A DNA stretch of 64,000 nucleotides from an uncultured Pelagibacteraceae bacterium (GCA_902517885.1 CABYDZ010000003.1:111674-175673), one strand, 5' to 3'. Positions 31,830 through 41,751 are shown, counted from the first letter of the stretch. The notes: generated by a model not told the origin, from the letters alone. Translations and numbers: made by a program.

Positions 31830-32876
31830 TTAAGATGATTTATCAAAAAGATCTTTTATTTGGTCATCGTATGAATCATACGCATTTATAATTTTTGTAA
31901 CCATTTCGTCTCTAACAATATCTTTTGAGCCGAGCTCAACAACTTCAATATTGTCAATTTTTTCCAAGATTTTAACTGATTTTAATAACCCTGAGTCACT
32001 TTTTCTATTTAGGTCTATTTGAGATGGATCGCCTGTAACGACCATTCTAGAATTTTTACCGCACCTGGTTAAGAACATTTTTATTTGCGTATGAGTTGCG
32101 TTTTGAGCTTCATCTAAAATTACAAAGGAATTATTTAATGTCCTACCTCTCATGAAAGCTAAGGGAGCAATTTCAATTTCAGCAGATTCAATTTTCCTTA
32201 AGGCTATATCTGACGGCATAAGATCATAAAGACTGTCATATAAAGGTCTCAAGTAAGGATCTACCTTTTCTTTTAAATCGCCGGGTAAGAAACCAAGTTT
32301 TTCTCCAGCTTCCACTGCTGGTCTAGATAGAATTATTCTGTCAAATTTATTATCTAATAATTGAGAAACTGCTGCAGCAACTGCTAAAAATGTTTTACCT
32401 GTACCAGCTGGACCAACCGCAAAGATAATTTTCTTTTTCTGAAGTATATCTAAATAATGATTTTGCATTTTACTTTTACCAATGACATCAAGTTTTGCTG
32501 TCTTGGTAACTGTCAAGTTTCTTATTTTGTCATTTTCATTTAAAGATTGCATTTTTAGATTCTCCTGCATTAAATTAATATTGTTTCCTTTTCTGTTAGA
32601 TTTTAAATCCTGTTGTGTTTTTAAAATTGCATTTCGCAAAATATTTCTGTATTTTTTTTCACCTTTAATATTAAGTTGATTTCCTTTTTGAAAGACCTTA
32701 ATGGGAAGCTGATCTTCAAAAAAATTTAAATTTTCATTGTTAACTCCAAATATCTCTACAACATCTAAGTTATCAATATTTATTATGGAAGATCCTGATA
32801 TCAGGTCCTTTTGATTTTCGGATATGGGTTTTATTTGTTTATTTTTCAAATTAAGTGGATAATCAATCTTCAACAA
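31830..32876 (-). CDS. phoH: PhoH-like ATPase
   Basis: A 348-residue P-loop ATPase of the YbeZ/PhoH type, thought to work with YbeY on RNA. Walker A is GPAGTGKTFLAVAAAV near residue 153. Other motifs are LSRPAVEAGEKLGFLPGDL and Walker B FVILDEAQNATHTQIK. An N-terminal KH-like region precedes. The start is TTG (32876 or 32873), since there is no ATG in frame before a conserved region. The start overlaps the miaB end by 7 bases. Confidence 0.94.
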   Translation of the reverse strand: MLKIDYPLNLKNKQIKPISENQKDLISGSSIINIDNLDVVEIFGVNNENLNFFEDQLPIKVFQKGNQLNIKGEKKYRNILRNAILKTQQDLKSNRKGNNINLMQENLKMQSLNENDKIRNLTVTKTAKLDVIGKSKMQNHYLDILQKKKIIFAVGPAGTGKTFLAVAAAVSQLLDNKFDRIILSRPAVEAGEKLGFLPGDLKEKVDPYLRPLYDSLYDLMPSDIALRKIESAEIEIAPLAFMRGRTLNNSFVILDEAQNATHTQIKMFLTRCGKNSRMVVTGDPSQIDLNRKSDSGLLKSVKILEKIDNIEVVELGSKDIVRDEMVTKIINAYDSYDDQIKDLFDKSS

Positions 32877-34177
32877 CTACCATATAAACTCTTATGGTTG
32901 CAAGACGTAATATCAATATCTTTTTCATGACCTGGCACTAGATCATTGGACTTGATATAAACAGATTGCATAAATGGCGTTCTTCCAAAGAAATACTCAG
33001 GGTTACTTGAACTTTGATTCTCAATTAATACTTTTACAGTTTTATTACAAAACTCATTATTAAAGGAGTATTGAATTTTTTTTAATTTATCTTGTAACAC
33101 TAGAAGTCTCTCTTTTTTCACTGAAATGGGAGTGTTGTCGGCTTCTGTTGACGACTTAGTTCCAGGTCTTGAACTATAAATAAATGAATAAGATTGAGTA
33201 AACTTGATATCATCAATAAGTTTTAATGTGTCATTAAAATCTTGATCTGTCTCACCTGGGTAACCAACAATAAAATCTGATGATATTTCTATATCTGGTT
33301 TTGCTTTCTTTAACCTATCGATAGTTCTTCGATAAAAATCAGGGTCATATTTTCTGTTCATTTTTTTTAAAATCGATTCTGAACCAGATTGAACAGGTAA
33401 ATGTAGAAATGGCATTAGCTTCATATTATTTTTGTGTTCTTGAATTAATTCTTCATCCATATTAATTGGATGAGATGTCGTGTACCTTATTCTTTTAACG
33501 CTATCAAATTCGCTAATTGCTCTGATCAAATCTGATAGTTTGGCGTCATTATTACTTGATTTATCATTATATGCATTGACGTTCTGACCGAGGAATACAA
33601 TCTCTTTTGCTCCTTTTTGGGATAGTAATTTTACTTCATCGCTAATGGATTTAATGGACCGAGAATATTCAGGACCTCTTGTATAAGGAACGACACAGAA
33701 AGAACAAAATTTATCACATCCTTCCTGGATTGTTACCATTGAAGACACTCCTTGTGGTCTCATTTGCTCAGACAAATAATCGAACTTTTCATTCACTATG
33801 AAGTCAGTGTTAATTTGTTTGAAATTATTTTCTAGATCATCCAGCATCTTTGGAAGGAGATGATAGCTTTGTGGCCCAAGGATAATATCGATTGATTTAT
33901 TTTTTCGAAACATTTCAGAGTTTTCAGCCTGAGCTACGCATCCAACGACGGCTATTGTTTTTTTTAATCCCAGTTTATTTACTCTTCCTATATCAGAGTA
34001 TAATTTATGTGCTGCCTTTTCACGAATGTTACATGTGTTAAAAATTACTAAATCTGCTGATTTAGGGTCTAATTTATTTTTTAGTCCTTTGCTCTCAAGT
34101 ATTGAAGTTATTTTTTGACTATCATAGACATTCATCTGACAGCCATACGATTTTACATAAAATGAACGATTTTGCAT
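32870..34177 (-). CDS. miaB: tRNA-2-methylthio-N6-dimethylallyladenosine synthase
   Basis: Radical-SAM methylthiotransferase modifying A37 of tRNAs. It is 435 residues. The N-terminal cluster cysteines are in SYGCQMNVYDS, FNTCNIREKA and VGCVAQAE. The radical-SAM motif is CDKFCSFC near residue 150 (C-x3-C-x2-C), and a C-terminal TRAM domain follows. miaA is not in the window. It sits one base after plsC. Confidence 0.97.
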   Translation of the reverse strand: MQNRSFYVKSYGCQMNVYDSQKITSILESKGLKNKLDPKSADLVIFNTCNIREKAAHKLYSDIGRVNKLGLKKTIAVVGCVAQAENSEMFRKNKSIDIILGPQSYHLLPKMLDDLENNFKQINTDFIVNEKFDYLSEQMRPQGVSSMVTIQEGCDKFCSFCVVPYTRGPEYSRSIKSISDEVKLLSQKGAKEIVFLGQNVNAYNDKSSNNDAKLSDLIRAISEFDSVKRIRYTTSHPINMDEELIQEHKNNMKLMPFLHLPVQSGSESILKKMNRKYDPDFYRRTIDRLKKAKPDIEISSDFIVGYPGETDQDFNDTLKLIDDIKFTQSYSFIYSSRPGTKSSTEADNTPISVKKERLLVLQDKLKKIQYSFNNEFCNKTVKVLIENQSSSNPEYFFGRTPFMQSVYIKSNDLVPGHEKDIDITSCNHKSLYGSC

Positions 34178-34178
34178 T

Positions 34179-34955
34179 TTAGCTAATTTTGAGAGTTTGA
34201 TTTATGCCCTGAAGTATCTGATCTTCACAATAATAGGTCAAATCTTTTCTATTATTAAAGCTACTTGCATTAAGCTCGTTATGAAATACTAGCTCAACTG
34301 TAACAGGCCCAGAGCTTAAAAAATTAATCATTGCCTCAACCATTGAAGTATCACCGACCCAAGAAATGTGCCTTCTTAAAAAGAGTCCCATTGGTAAGTT
34401 ATTTTTTCTTGAATAGCATATAGAAATAGGCTGAATATGTATTAGATTTTTTTCATCAAACGCACATTCTAACATTGATGACTTAAATTGCTTAATTCCA
34501 TTTCCATCAGAAGTTGTTCCTTCAGGAAAGATTATAAAATTTTCACCGTGGCTTAGTTTTTTATTAATGATGTGATTGTATTCAATAATTTTATTTTTAT
34601 CAGAATTATCAATAAAAAAAGTATTGCTTAGCTTCGCTAAAAAGCCAAATATTCCCATTTTAGAAACCTCTTTTTTTGCAATGAACCTTGCATTAAGTAA
34701 CGTACCTAAGCAAATAATATCAAACCATGAGACATGGTTTGCTACATAGAGTGTTCCTTTTTTTTTGCGATTATGATTTTTCTTATCATAAGTAATTTTT
34801 AGTCCAGTAATAAGTTTAATTATTTGATAAAAATATATTGCGTAAATATTCTTAAATTTATAAGCAAATATATTTAGTAAAATTTGAATCGGAATTGATA
34901 TAATTATAAAAAATGACAGTAGTAGTAACGTATAAATAAGTCTTATGATTGACAT
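34179..34955 (-). CDS. plsC: 1-acyl-sn-glycerol-3-phosphate acyltransferase
   Basis: Second acylation in phospholipid synthesis, making phosphatidic acid. It is 258 residues. An N-terminal hydrophobic segment (about 5-35) anchors it. The catalytic NHVSWFD (H-x4-D) and the IFPEGTTSDG motif are both present. In many alphaproteobacteria it is in this place between fur and miaB. Acyl-chain preference cannot be told. Confidence 0.92.
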   Translation of the reverse strand: MSIIRLIYTLLLLSFFIIISIPIQILLNIFAYKFKNIYAIYFYQIIKLITGLKITYDKKNHNRKKKGTLYVANHVSWFDIICLGTLLNARFIAKKEVSKMGIFGFLAKLSNTFFIDNSDKNKIIEYNHIINKKLSHGENFIIFPEGTTSDGNGIKQFKSSMLECAFDEKNLIHIQPISICYSRKNNLPMGLFLRRHISWVGDTSMVEAMINFLSSGPVTVELVFHNELNASSFNNRKDLTYYCEDQILQGINQTLKIS

Positions 34956-35375
34956 TTAATTTTTATTTTTTTTCTTAACTCCATAAAGCTCTAGACGATG
35001 ATCTACGAGTTTAAATCCAAGTTCGCTAGCAACCCGAGCCTGTATAGTTTCTATTTCATCATTTGTGAATTCATGTATCTCACCAGTTTCTATATCAATT
35101 AGATGGTCATGGTGGGCTTCTTCAATTGCCTCATAACGCGATCTGCCATCTTTAAATTCTAGTTTTTCAATTGCTCCGTATTCTTCAAATAACTTAACTG
35201 TCCTATAAACTGTCGCAATACTGATATTCTTGTCCTTTTTATTCGCACTTAAAAAGATTTCATTTACATCAGGGTGTCCTTCTACGCTCATCTCGGTTAT
35301 GACATCAGCTATAGTATTTCTCTGTTCAGTCATTCTTAGACCTTTTTCACTACACATTTTTTTTACATCTATCAT
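34956..35375 (-). CDS. fur: Fur family metalloregulator (Fur/Mur type)
   Basis: A 139-residue Fur protein counted from ATG at 35375; a TTG 9 bases upstream is less likely. DNA-binding region: RMTEQRNTIADVI and ISIATVYRTVKLFEEYG. The metal-site region is EEAHHDHLIDIETGEIHEF. It lacks the CxxC zinc motif of enterobacterial Fur, as alphaproteobacterial Fur/Mur proteins do, which in rhizobia often answer to manganese. It lies in the tsaB-fur-plsC-miaB run and has no own promoter site visible. It is the second Fur paralogue after irr. Confidence 0.93.
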   Translation of the reverse strand: MIDVKKMCSEKGLRMTEQRNTIADVITEMSVEGHPDVNEIFLSANKKDKNISIATVYRTVKLFEEYGAIEKLEFKDGRSRYEAIEEAHHDHLIDIETGEIHEFTNDEIETIQARVASELGFKLVDHRLELYGVKKKNKN

Positions 35376-35387
35376 AAGAAACAAAAC

Positions 35388-36014
35388 TTAATAGTTACTA
35401 CTGATATAAACTGGTCTTGGATCATTTGTAAGTTTATTTTTTTTGTTAATTAACATCTTTAATTTTTTAGTATTATAATCGATAAAGTGTATATTCGAAT
35501 TAAATAATTCAAAATATTTTTTGTCAACAAAGCTCGTTAATATATTATTATCACAAATTATACTTGTTCTTTTGTTAAATATTTTCTTATTTACTTCAAA
35601 ATTAATTATTTTAGGTTTTGAAATACATAAATTACCTTTAAAATTCTGAGAGAAAAATTGCATCTTTCTATGAAAGATTAGTATAGTCCTTAAATCAAAT
35701 AAATTCTCATCGTTAGCAATTAAATTCAAATACTCAAATTTTGATATTCCTCTTACATCAGTATTGTTGGTAAGCTGAATTGTTTTTGCAAAGGTTAAAG
35801 CAGATCTTATTCCAGTAAAACTACCAGGTCCTGTAATAACAAAAATCGTATCAAGTTTTTTTATATTTATCTTTGCTTTATTAAAAAATTTCTCTATTTC
35901 AATTACCAGAATTTCTGAAATATTTTTATTAGACTTGATCTTTTTTCTTAGAAAGAAATGCCTTCCAATTAAAGTCAATGACATATCAGTTGTAAAGTCT
36001 AAAAAAAGAAACAT
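35388..36014 (-). CDS. tsaB: tRNA threonylcarbamoyl adenosine modification protein TsaB
   Basis: Partner of TsaD in making t6A37 of tRNA. It is 208 residues, somewhat short and diverged. ASKHA-fold hallmarks are LFLDFTTD at the start and ITGPGSFTGIRSALTFAKTI near residue 62. In most alphaproteobacteria rimI lies between tsaB and fur, but here 12 bases separate them. It is divergent from the deacetylase gene over only 32 bases. Confidence 0.88.
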   Translation of the reverse strand: MFLFLDFTTDMSLTLIGRHFFLRKKIKSNKNISEILVIEIEKFFNKAKINIKKLDTIFVITGPGSFTGIRSALTFAKTIQLTNNTDVRGISKFEYLNLIANDENLFDLRTILIFHRKMQFFSQNFKGNLCISKPKIINFEVNKKIFNKRTSIICDNNILTSFVDKKYFELFNSNIHFIDYNTKKLKMLINKKNKLTNDPRPVYISSNY

Positions 36015-36046
36015 ATAGTTGATATTTTAACCATATAGATTAAAAA

Positions 36047-37099
36047 ATGGATTTGATGAATAAGTTTCTGTTATTTTTTCCTAAATACCTGATTAAATTA
36101 TTCCTTATAATTATCTTTATAGGTATTCCTAGTTTTTCCTTTGCAGAAAATGAAATGGGAGTATCAACTTTTATGTATCATAGATTTGGTGAAGATAGAT
36201 ATCCAACGACAAGTGTTACAAAGGAACAGTTTAAGTCGCATATAAAATATATAATTGAAAATAATATTGATGTAATCAGTTTAGAGGAAATTGTTAGTAA
36301 ATTAGAAAATGACGAAAAGTTTAATGAGAAAAGTATAGCTTTTTCAGTTGATGATGCTTACTCATCTTTTTTTGAATATGCTTGGCCCATATTTAAAAAA
36401 TTCAAAATACCTGTCACTCTATTTGTTTCTACAGATATTATAGATAGTAATACAGCTGGGTATATGAGTTGGTCGCAAATAAAGCAATTTATCGAGGATG
36501 GGGGCTCTATTGGTCAACATACTTCTACTCACCTTCATATGCCATTAAACAGTAAGAAGTATGTGAAGGAAGACTTACTAAATTCACATAAAAGCTTTAT
36601 AAAGAATATTGGATTTGTGCCTAAGCTTTTTGCATATCCGTATGGTGAAACGAGCTTAGCTATTATAGAACTTCTTAAAGAACTTAATATTAGCCATGCG
36701 TTTGGTCAGCATTCAGGCGTGATTTCAAGTTATGAAAATCATTACTATTTACCTAGATTTTCTCTTAACGAAAATTTTGGCACATCAGATCGTTTTGAGT
36801 TTGCTGTAAATTCTTTTCCCTTACAGATAGATCAATTTAGTCCTGAAGATATGTTCTTAAAAAATAATAAGCGTCCATTAATTGAACTCACACTAGTTGA
36901 TAATCTAAACAATAATGAGTTAAATTGTTACTCTAATCCTGGTGGAAATTGGAATTCACAAGAAATAATAAAAATAAGTCCCTTGAAATTTCAAATAAAA
37001 TTAGAAGAAGATTTTTTATCTGGAAGAGGCAAACTTAATTGCACGTCAAAAAGTGATGACAAATGGCACTGGTTTGGATATCAGTTTTTGGTTAAATAA
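36047..37099 (+). CDS. Secreted polysaccharide deacetylase (NodB domain)
   Basis: A 350-residue protein with an N-terminal signal peptide (about 1-33, ending SFSFA). The NodB domain shows the metal/catalytic residues in FSVDDAYSS (D102, D103) and QHTSTHLHMP (H158, H162), with FAYPYGE later. It is probably periplasmic, deacetylating an N-acetylated glycan. The C-terminal 80 residues are a separate domain with two cysteines and aromatic residues (NCYSNPGGNW..CTSKSDD). It is inserted between tsaB and a Bax-like glucosaminidase, and converges on the latter with 8 bases of overlap. Confidence 0.87.
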   Translation: MDLMNKFLLFFPKYLIKLFLIIIFIGIPSFSFAENEMGVSTFMYHRFGEDRYPTTSVTKEQFKSHIKYIIENNIDVISLEEIVSKLENDEKFNEKSIAFSVDDAYSSFFEYAWPIFKKFKIPVTLFVSTDIIDSNTAGYMSWSQIKQFIEDGGSIGQHTSTHLHMPLNSKKYVKEDLLNSHKSFIKNIGFVPKLFAYPYGETSLAIIELLKELNISHAFGQHSGVISSYENHYYLPRFSLNENFGTSDRFEFAVNSFPLQIDQFSPEDMFLKNNKRPLIELTLVDNLNNNELNCYSNPGGNWNSQEIIKISPLKFQIKLEEDFLSGRGKLNCTSKSDDKWHWFGYQFLVK

Positions 37100-38075
37100 T
37101 TTCAGTTAATTTAATTTTATTTTGCTTTTCCATTTTTAGATACTCATAGTCTTCAAGTTTGTTTGTTTTAATTATATTCTTTATTTTTTCTGAATAGTCA
37201 TCTTCAATTGAATAATTATATAAATAATTAGATAGTGTAACCCCATTTAAGGGAAGATTGTTGTTTCTCATAATATATCTGTTTAATCTAAACTCAGCAT
37301 AATGATGATTAGTATTTAAATTCTTCATGTATGACGAAACAGAGTCACTCAGGGTATTAAATGATTTAATTTTATAATTTTCACCTAGATCTCTATTTTC
37401 AGGAACAATCCCAGCCTTATTTTGGTCCCATATATATTGTCCAAATAAAGCATTCCCCTCGATAGCAAAACGAGAAGTTCCCCATCCACTCTCTATTGCC
37501 GCTTGAGCAAGAGCGAGCGAAACTGGAATTTTGTCAACTTTTTGTAATAATTTTTCAATAGAGTATTCTTTCAATTTGTATTCTTTCATTTTACTTGATA
37601 ACCACTTTGCATCACCGCGAGAAATAAAGTCAATTCTATTTGCTAGATTTCTAATTTTATTATTCATGAGTACCAGTTTTTCATTTTCTTTAATGATTAT
37701 GGGCAGAGCTATTTTTATAAAAAGAGTTTTTCTTTTTTCAGATGATTTAAGTGTTGTTATATTGAATGGTAGTTTAGATATAATGATATTTGGTACTAAG
37801 TTTGTTTCTAGTATTGAGTCTAAATTAACGTTTTTGCTAATATAAATTTCTTCAGTAAGCGTGGCGGCATAAAGTTTATCTAAAGTATGATCAAAGTTTT
37901 CATTTTTAGAATTATTGTTTGGATATAATACTTTAATTTGTTTGTCATAAACATTTTGACTGAATATTAAAGAAGTTAAAATTGTGAGAACAAATAATAA
38001 CGCTATTGAGTAATAAATCCTAAACAAAAGAATTAAAGAGTTATCTTTAGTAACAAATAAATTTAGAAAATTCAT
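37092..38075 (-). CDS. Bax-like glucosaminidase domain protein
   Basis: A 327-residue protein with an N-terminal membrane anchor (about residues 14-40). The glucosaminidase (Flg_new/Bax) domain shows ALAQAAIESGWGTSRFA, where the Glu is the probable catalytic residue, and ALFGQY, FNTLSDSVSSYM and HHYAEFR. It should act on peptidoglycan or related glycans in the periplasm. It follows nfuA by 5 bases. Together with the neighbouring deacetylase it suggests a cell-envelope task. Confidence 0.87.
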   Translation of the reverse strand: MNFLNLFVTKDNSLILLFRIYYSIALLFVLTILTSLIFSQNVYDKQIKVLYPNNNSKNENFDHTLDKLYAATLTEEIYISKNVNLDSILETNLVPNIIISKLPFNITTLKSSEKRKTLFIKIALPIIIKENEKLVLMNNKIRNLANRIDFISRGDAKWLSSKMKEYKLKEYSIEKLLQKVDKIPVSLALAQAAIESGWGTSRFAIEGNALFGQYIWDQNKAGIVPENRDLGENYKIKSFNTLSDSVSSYMKNLNTNHHYAEFRLNRYIMRNNNLPLNGVTLSNYLYNYSIEDDYSEKIKNIIKTNKLEDYEYLKMEKQNKIKLTEII

Positions 38076-38080
38076 ATCAT

Positions 38081-38641
38081 CTATATGATTTGTTCAACTT
38101 TTTTAACTTCGGGAATATGATGTTTAAGCATATTTTCAACTCCATTTTTAAGAGTCAATGTTGCGCTAGGACAGCCAGCACAACTTCCTTGAAGGGCCAA
38201 TGAAACAATACCCTCGTCATATTTCTTAAATTTTATATCGCCGCCATCTTGCATAACAGCAGGTCTAATTTTTGATACTAAAATATTATGAATATTCTTA
38301 ACAACTTCTATATCTGCGTCGTCAAATTCAACTGTATTAATTTCGTCAACTTCATTCTCTGTATCTAATATCGGAATGCCTGAACCAATGAAGTCGGATA
38401 TCTCGTGTAAGATTGTTGCTTTTAATTGATCCCATGTAAATTTGCTTTTGTTAATTGAAATAAAATTTTTATTAAATAAAATTTTATCAATACCATCAAT
38501 TTTAAGTAACTTTTCTGCAAGTTTTGAATTTATATTCTCTTCCCCAGCATTATATTCAACTGGCTCAGAACATATTTCATGATCATCTAAAATAAACTTC
38601 AATGAGTTTGGGTTAGGTGTTGATTCAGTTTGTATAAACAT
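38081..38641 (-). CDS. nfuA: Fe-S scaffold protein, NfuA/NifU-like
   Basis: A 186-residue Fe-S carrier. The N-terminal Nfu_N domain starts MFIQTESTPNPNSLKF. The C-terminal NifU-like domain carries the cluster-binding CxxC in LQGSCAGCPSATLTL near residue 155, with IRPAVMQDGGDIKF before it. It may deliver clusters to targets such as MiaB, Nth and the CCG oxidoreductase (inference). It lies in the usual place next to usp-trpS-murJ. The 89-base gap upstream of it is AT-rich and I see no clear operator. Confidence 0.93.
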   Translation of the reverse strand: MFIQTESTPNPNSLKFILDDHEICSEPVEYNAGEENINSKLAEKLLKIDGIDKILFNKNFISINKSKFTWDQLKATILHEISDFIGSGIPILDTENEVDEINTVEFDDADIEVVKNIHNILVSKIRPAVMQDGGDIKFKKYDEGIVSLALQGSCAGCPSATLTLKNGVENMLKHHIPEVKKVEQII

Positions 38642-38730
38642 AATAATTATTCAATTTATATAATTAGATTCTATTTTTTTTAAAGAATTCATGTGATAAT
38701 TTTGTAAGTGTCTGAATTTAACGATATTTT

Positions 38731-39207
38731 TTAATTAGCTCTTGATGCCAAATCATCAATAACATCATCTTCTAAACCTTGTGGTATTACAACAATTGGA
38801 ACTGGAAGTTTACCTGATTTTTGTCCAGCTAATAATGTAACCAGTGGACCTGGTTGATCAGCGTCAGCTGCAGCTAAAACTAGAAACCTTATTGCATCAT
38901 CAGATTCAAGTGTTTCAATAATTTTTTCGCTTGGAATGCCTTCTTTAATTATAACTTCAGGAACTATGTCTACGAGATCATGAATAACTTTAGACCACTT
39001 TTGTAATTTTTCTTGAGCTTTATCATTTGCCTCTTGGCGAATAATCTCTTCAACAGATTGCCATTGTTGGGGATCAAATTGTTCGATGATATTTAATAGG
39101 ATAATACCTCCCTTTGTACTTTTAGCTCTTTGTGCAGCAAATCTGATAGCAACACTTAACTCAATGGAGTCATCTACTATAACTAAAAATTTTGATCTAT
39201 GTCTCAT
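38731..39207 (-). CDS. Universal stress protein (UspA family)
   Basis: From the ATG at 39207 the protein has 158 residues and starts MRHRSKFLVIVDDS, the usual alphaproteobacterial start. A longer frame to 39222 is possible. The UspA fold and the RFAAQRAK helix are clear. The C-terminal G-rich ATP-binding motif is weak (GPLVTLLAGQKSGKLPVPIVVIP). It overlaps trpS by 11 bases, so it is translated in its tail. Confidence 0.88.
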   Translation of the reverse strand: MRHRSKFLVIVDDSIELSVAIRFAAQRAKSTKGGIILLNIIEQFDPQQWQSVEEIIRQEANDKAQEKLQKWSKVIHDLVDIVPEVIIKEGIPSEKIIETLESDDAIRFLVLAAADADQPGPLVTLLAGQKSGKLPVPIVVIPQGLEDDVIDDLASRAN

Positions 39208-40216
39208 TTCTAACAAATCCAACTATATCATATACTTCTTTAATTGTAACATTCGCTTTCTCTGAAGCTTTTTCAGCTCCACTTGAAATTATTTGATTCA
39301 AATAAGCTTTATCACTCATTAATTTATCTATTTCTTTTGATATAGGTTTAATGTGCTCAATTATTACTTCAGCAAGATTATTTTTAAAATTTGAAAAGTT
39401 CTGTCCTTTATATTTCTCAATTAGTTCAGATTTATCTATTTCTGAAAAACCTGAAAATATATTTAATAAGTTATTAACTTCAAGTAATTTTGATACATCC
39501 TCATTATTGTCTGGCATAGGTGTGTCAGCGGTTTTAGCCTTTTTTATTTTTTTTTCTATCTGATCAGCGCTATCAGTTAAACTGATTCTTGAATAATCTG
39601 ATGGATCAGACTTACTCATTTTTTGTTCTCCATTTTTGAGAGACATTATTCTGGAGATATTTTTATCTATTATTGGTTCAGGAATTGGAAAAAAACCATC
39701 ACATTCATAATCACGATTAAATTTTTGGGCTATATCTCTTGTTAATTCTAAGTGCTGCTTTTGATCATCACCAACTGGAACATGTGTTGCTTTGTAAAGT
39801 AATATATCGGCAGCCATTAAATTGGGGTAAATAAAAAGTCCTGAGCTAGCATTCTCTTTATCTTTACCTGCCTTATCTTTAAATTGTGTCATTCTGTTGA
39901 GCCAGCCCATTCTTGTAATGCAATTAAATATCCAAGCCAGTTCTGAATGAGACGAAACATTACTCTGATTAAAAATTACACTTTTGACAGGATCAATTCC
40001 TGAAGCTAAATAAGTTGCTACTACCTCGTAAGTGTTATTTTTAAGAAGCTTTGGATCTTGTTTTACTGTAATTGCATGAAGATCAACTACACAAAAAAAA
40101 CAATCATATTCAGTCTGCATTGATACAAAATTTTTTATTGCGCCTAAATAATTACCAATATGTAAGCCTCCAGTTGGTTGAACTCCGGAGAGTACTATTT
40201 TGTTTATATTTTTCAT
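39197..40216 (-). CDS. trpS: Tryptophanyl-tRNA synthetase
   Basis: Class I synthetase charging tRNA-Trp. It is 339 residues. HIGH-like motif GGLHIGNYLGA near residue 17, and KMSKS in EQKMSKSDPSD near residue 199. It overlaps murJ by 4 bases and usp by 11. The murJ-trpS-usp-nfuA order is a conserved alphaproteobacterial block. Confidence 0.97.
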   Translation of the reverse strand: MKNINKIVLSGVQPTGGLHIGNYLGAIKNFVSMQTEYDCFFCVVDLHAITVKQDPKLLKNNTYEVVATYLASGIDPVKSVIFNQSNVSSHSELAWIFNCITRMGWLNRMTQFKDKAGKDKENASSGLFIYPNLMAADILLYKATHVPVGDDQKQHLELTRDIAQKFNRDYECDGFFPIPEPIIDKNISRIMSLKNGEQKMSKSDPSDYSRISLTDSADQIEKKIKKAKTADTPMPDNNEDVSKLLEVNNLLNIFSGFSEIDKSELIEKYKGQNFSNFKNNLAEVIIEHIKPISKEIDKLMSDKAYLNQIISSGAEKASEKANVTIKEVYDIVGFVRNET

Positions 40217-41751
40217 TTGTTAAAAACTTTTTTAATTTCAGTATACGAAAAAGGCTTGTAAAAAGATATTATAAATAAGTAAAGTAGTATTGAAGAAAGG
40301 ACTAAAAATAAAAGGAAAAAAGTCTCTCCAAGATAAAAGCTAATAAATATTTCATCAAAATAATCTTTAAAGAAATAAATATATATTCCTATAATAAAAG
40401 AAGCTAACAAGACTAAGATTGTTGGTTTTATTATTTTTGAACTGAAAATAAAATAACAATTTTTTTGAAGGTAATAATAAAGAACAAACACGCTTATCCA
40501 CGCTGAAATACTTGTTGCAATCGCAATTCCTACAAAACCTATATAAATAAAGAGTATTATACTCAATACTGTATTCAAAACTAAATTAAAAAAAGTTACA
40601 TAAAGTGTTGGCTTAACATTTTCATATGCGAAAAAAATTGGTGTAAAAATTTTCATTAATATAAATGCAACCAAACCTATACTGTAAAATTTTAGTGCCT
40701 GAGCTGTAAGCGCTGTCGATTCAATATTAAATTCACCTCGCTCAAACAGTATGCGAACTATCAGTTCTGGCAGAATAAAAATACCAACAGCTGCAGGAAG
40801 TGATAATAATACGGCAAATTTAGTAGTCTCCTCGATTGTATTATAAACCTCAGTTTTTGAATTCTTCTGAATTTTTTTTGAAATTGATGGCAGCAACGCA
40901 ATTCCAAGTGCAATCCCAATCAATGCTAGAGGTAATTGATATATTCTATCTGCATAATATAAATACGAAATTGCACCAGTTTCATATGAAGCAATTATAG
41001 TTCCTATAAAAATATTTATCTGAAGAAGGCCTGAGGAAAAAAAACTTGTAGAAAATAAACTAAGGAAACGTTTTGTGTTTGTTGTAATTAGTGGAGAAAA
41101 ATAAGTTATCTCTATTTTATTATTTTTAAGTGAAGCTATTAAAAAAATTATTTGAATTATACCTCCAATGATCACAGACCACGATAAAAAAAGTAAAAAA
41201 TTATTACTCGTTACATAAGCATATAGTGTTCCCAATATCATGAAGAGATTTAAAATTATTGGAAGCGAAGCTGACAAGGCAAATTTATTATTTGCATTGA
41301 GAATAGATGAATAAATTGATCCAATACTAATTATGACAAGAAAAGGAAATATAATTCTTGATGTATTAATTAGTTCGTCCAGCTTTTCATCGTTCAAGGC
41401 AAAACCTGGTGCCAAGAATAAAATAAAAGTCGGCATGAATATCTCAATAATAATGACAATAATGACTGTTATGGTTGTAAAAATAACAATGATATTTCCA
41501 GCAAATTTTTTTGCATCTTCCAAAAACTTTTCACTTATTAACTTTGAGTAAACTGGAACGAATGCAGAATTTACTGCCCCTTCTGAAAATATTCTGCGAA
41601 ATGTATTTGGAAAACGAAAGGCTACAAAAAAAATATCTGCAAATATTCCTGTACCCAAAAAATTTGCAATCAAGATATCTCTTAAGAATCCAAATACTCG
41701 ACTTACAGATGTAAAAAAAGAATAGATAAATGATGATCTTATTACATTCAT
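40213..41751 (-). CDS. murJ: Lipid II flippase MurJ
   Basis: MOP-superfamily integral membrane protein that flips lipid II for peptidoglycan synthesis. It is 512 residues with about 14 hydrophobic segments. Conserved elements are SVSRVFGFLRDILIANFLG at the start (key part GFLRDILIA), RFPNTFRRIFSEGAVNSAFVP (key part RRIFSEGA) and YYADRIYQLPLALIGIALG. First gene of its operon, divergent from maeB across 106 bases. Confidence 0.96.
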   Translation of the reverse strand: MNVIRSSFIYSFFTSVSRVFGFLRDILIANFLGTGIFADIFFVAFRFPNTFRRIFSEGAVNSAFVPVYSKLISEKFLEDAKKFAGNIIVIFTTITVIIVIIIEIFMPTFILFLAPGFALNDEKLDELINTSRIIFPFLVIISIGSIYSSILNANNKFALSASLPIILNLFMILGTLYAYVTSNNFLLFLSWSVIIGGIIQIIFLIASLKNNKIEITYFSPLITTNTKRFLSLFSTSFFSSGLLQINIFIGTIIASYETGAISYLYYADRIYQLPLALIGIALGIALLPSISKKIQKNSKTEVYNTIEETTKFAVLLSLPAAVGIFILPELIVRILFERGEFNIESTALTAQALKFYSIGLVAFILMKIFTPIFFAYENVKPTLYVTFFNLVLNTVLSIILFIYIGFVGIAIATSISAWISVFVLYYYLQKNCYFIFSSKIIKPTILVLLASFIIGIYIYFFKDYFDEIFISFYLGETFFLLFLVLSSILLYLFIISFYKPFSYTEIKKVFNK

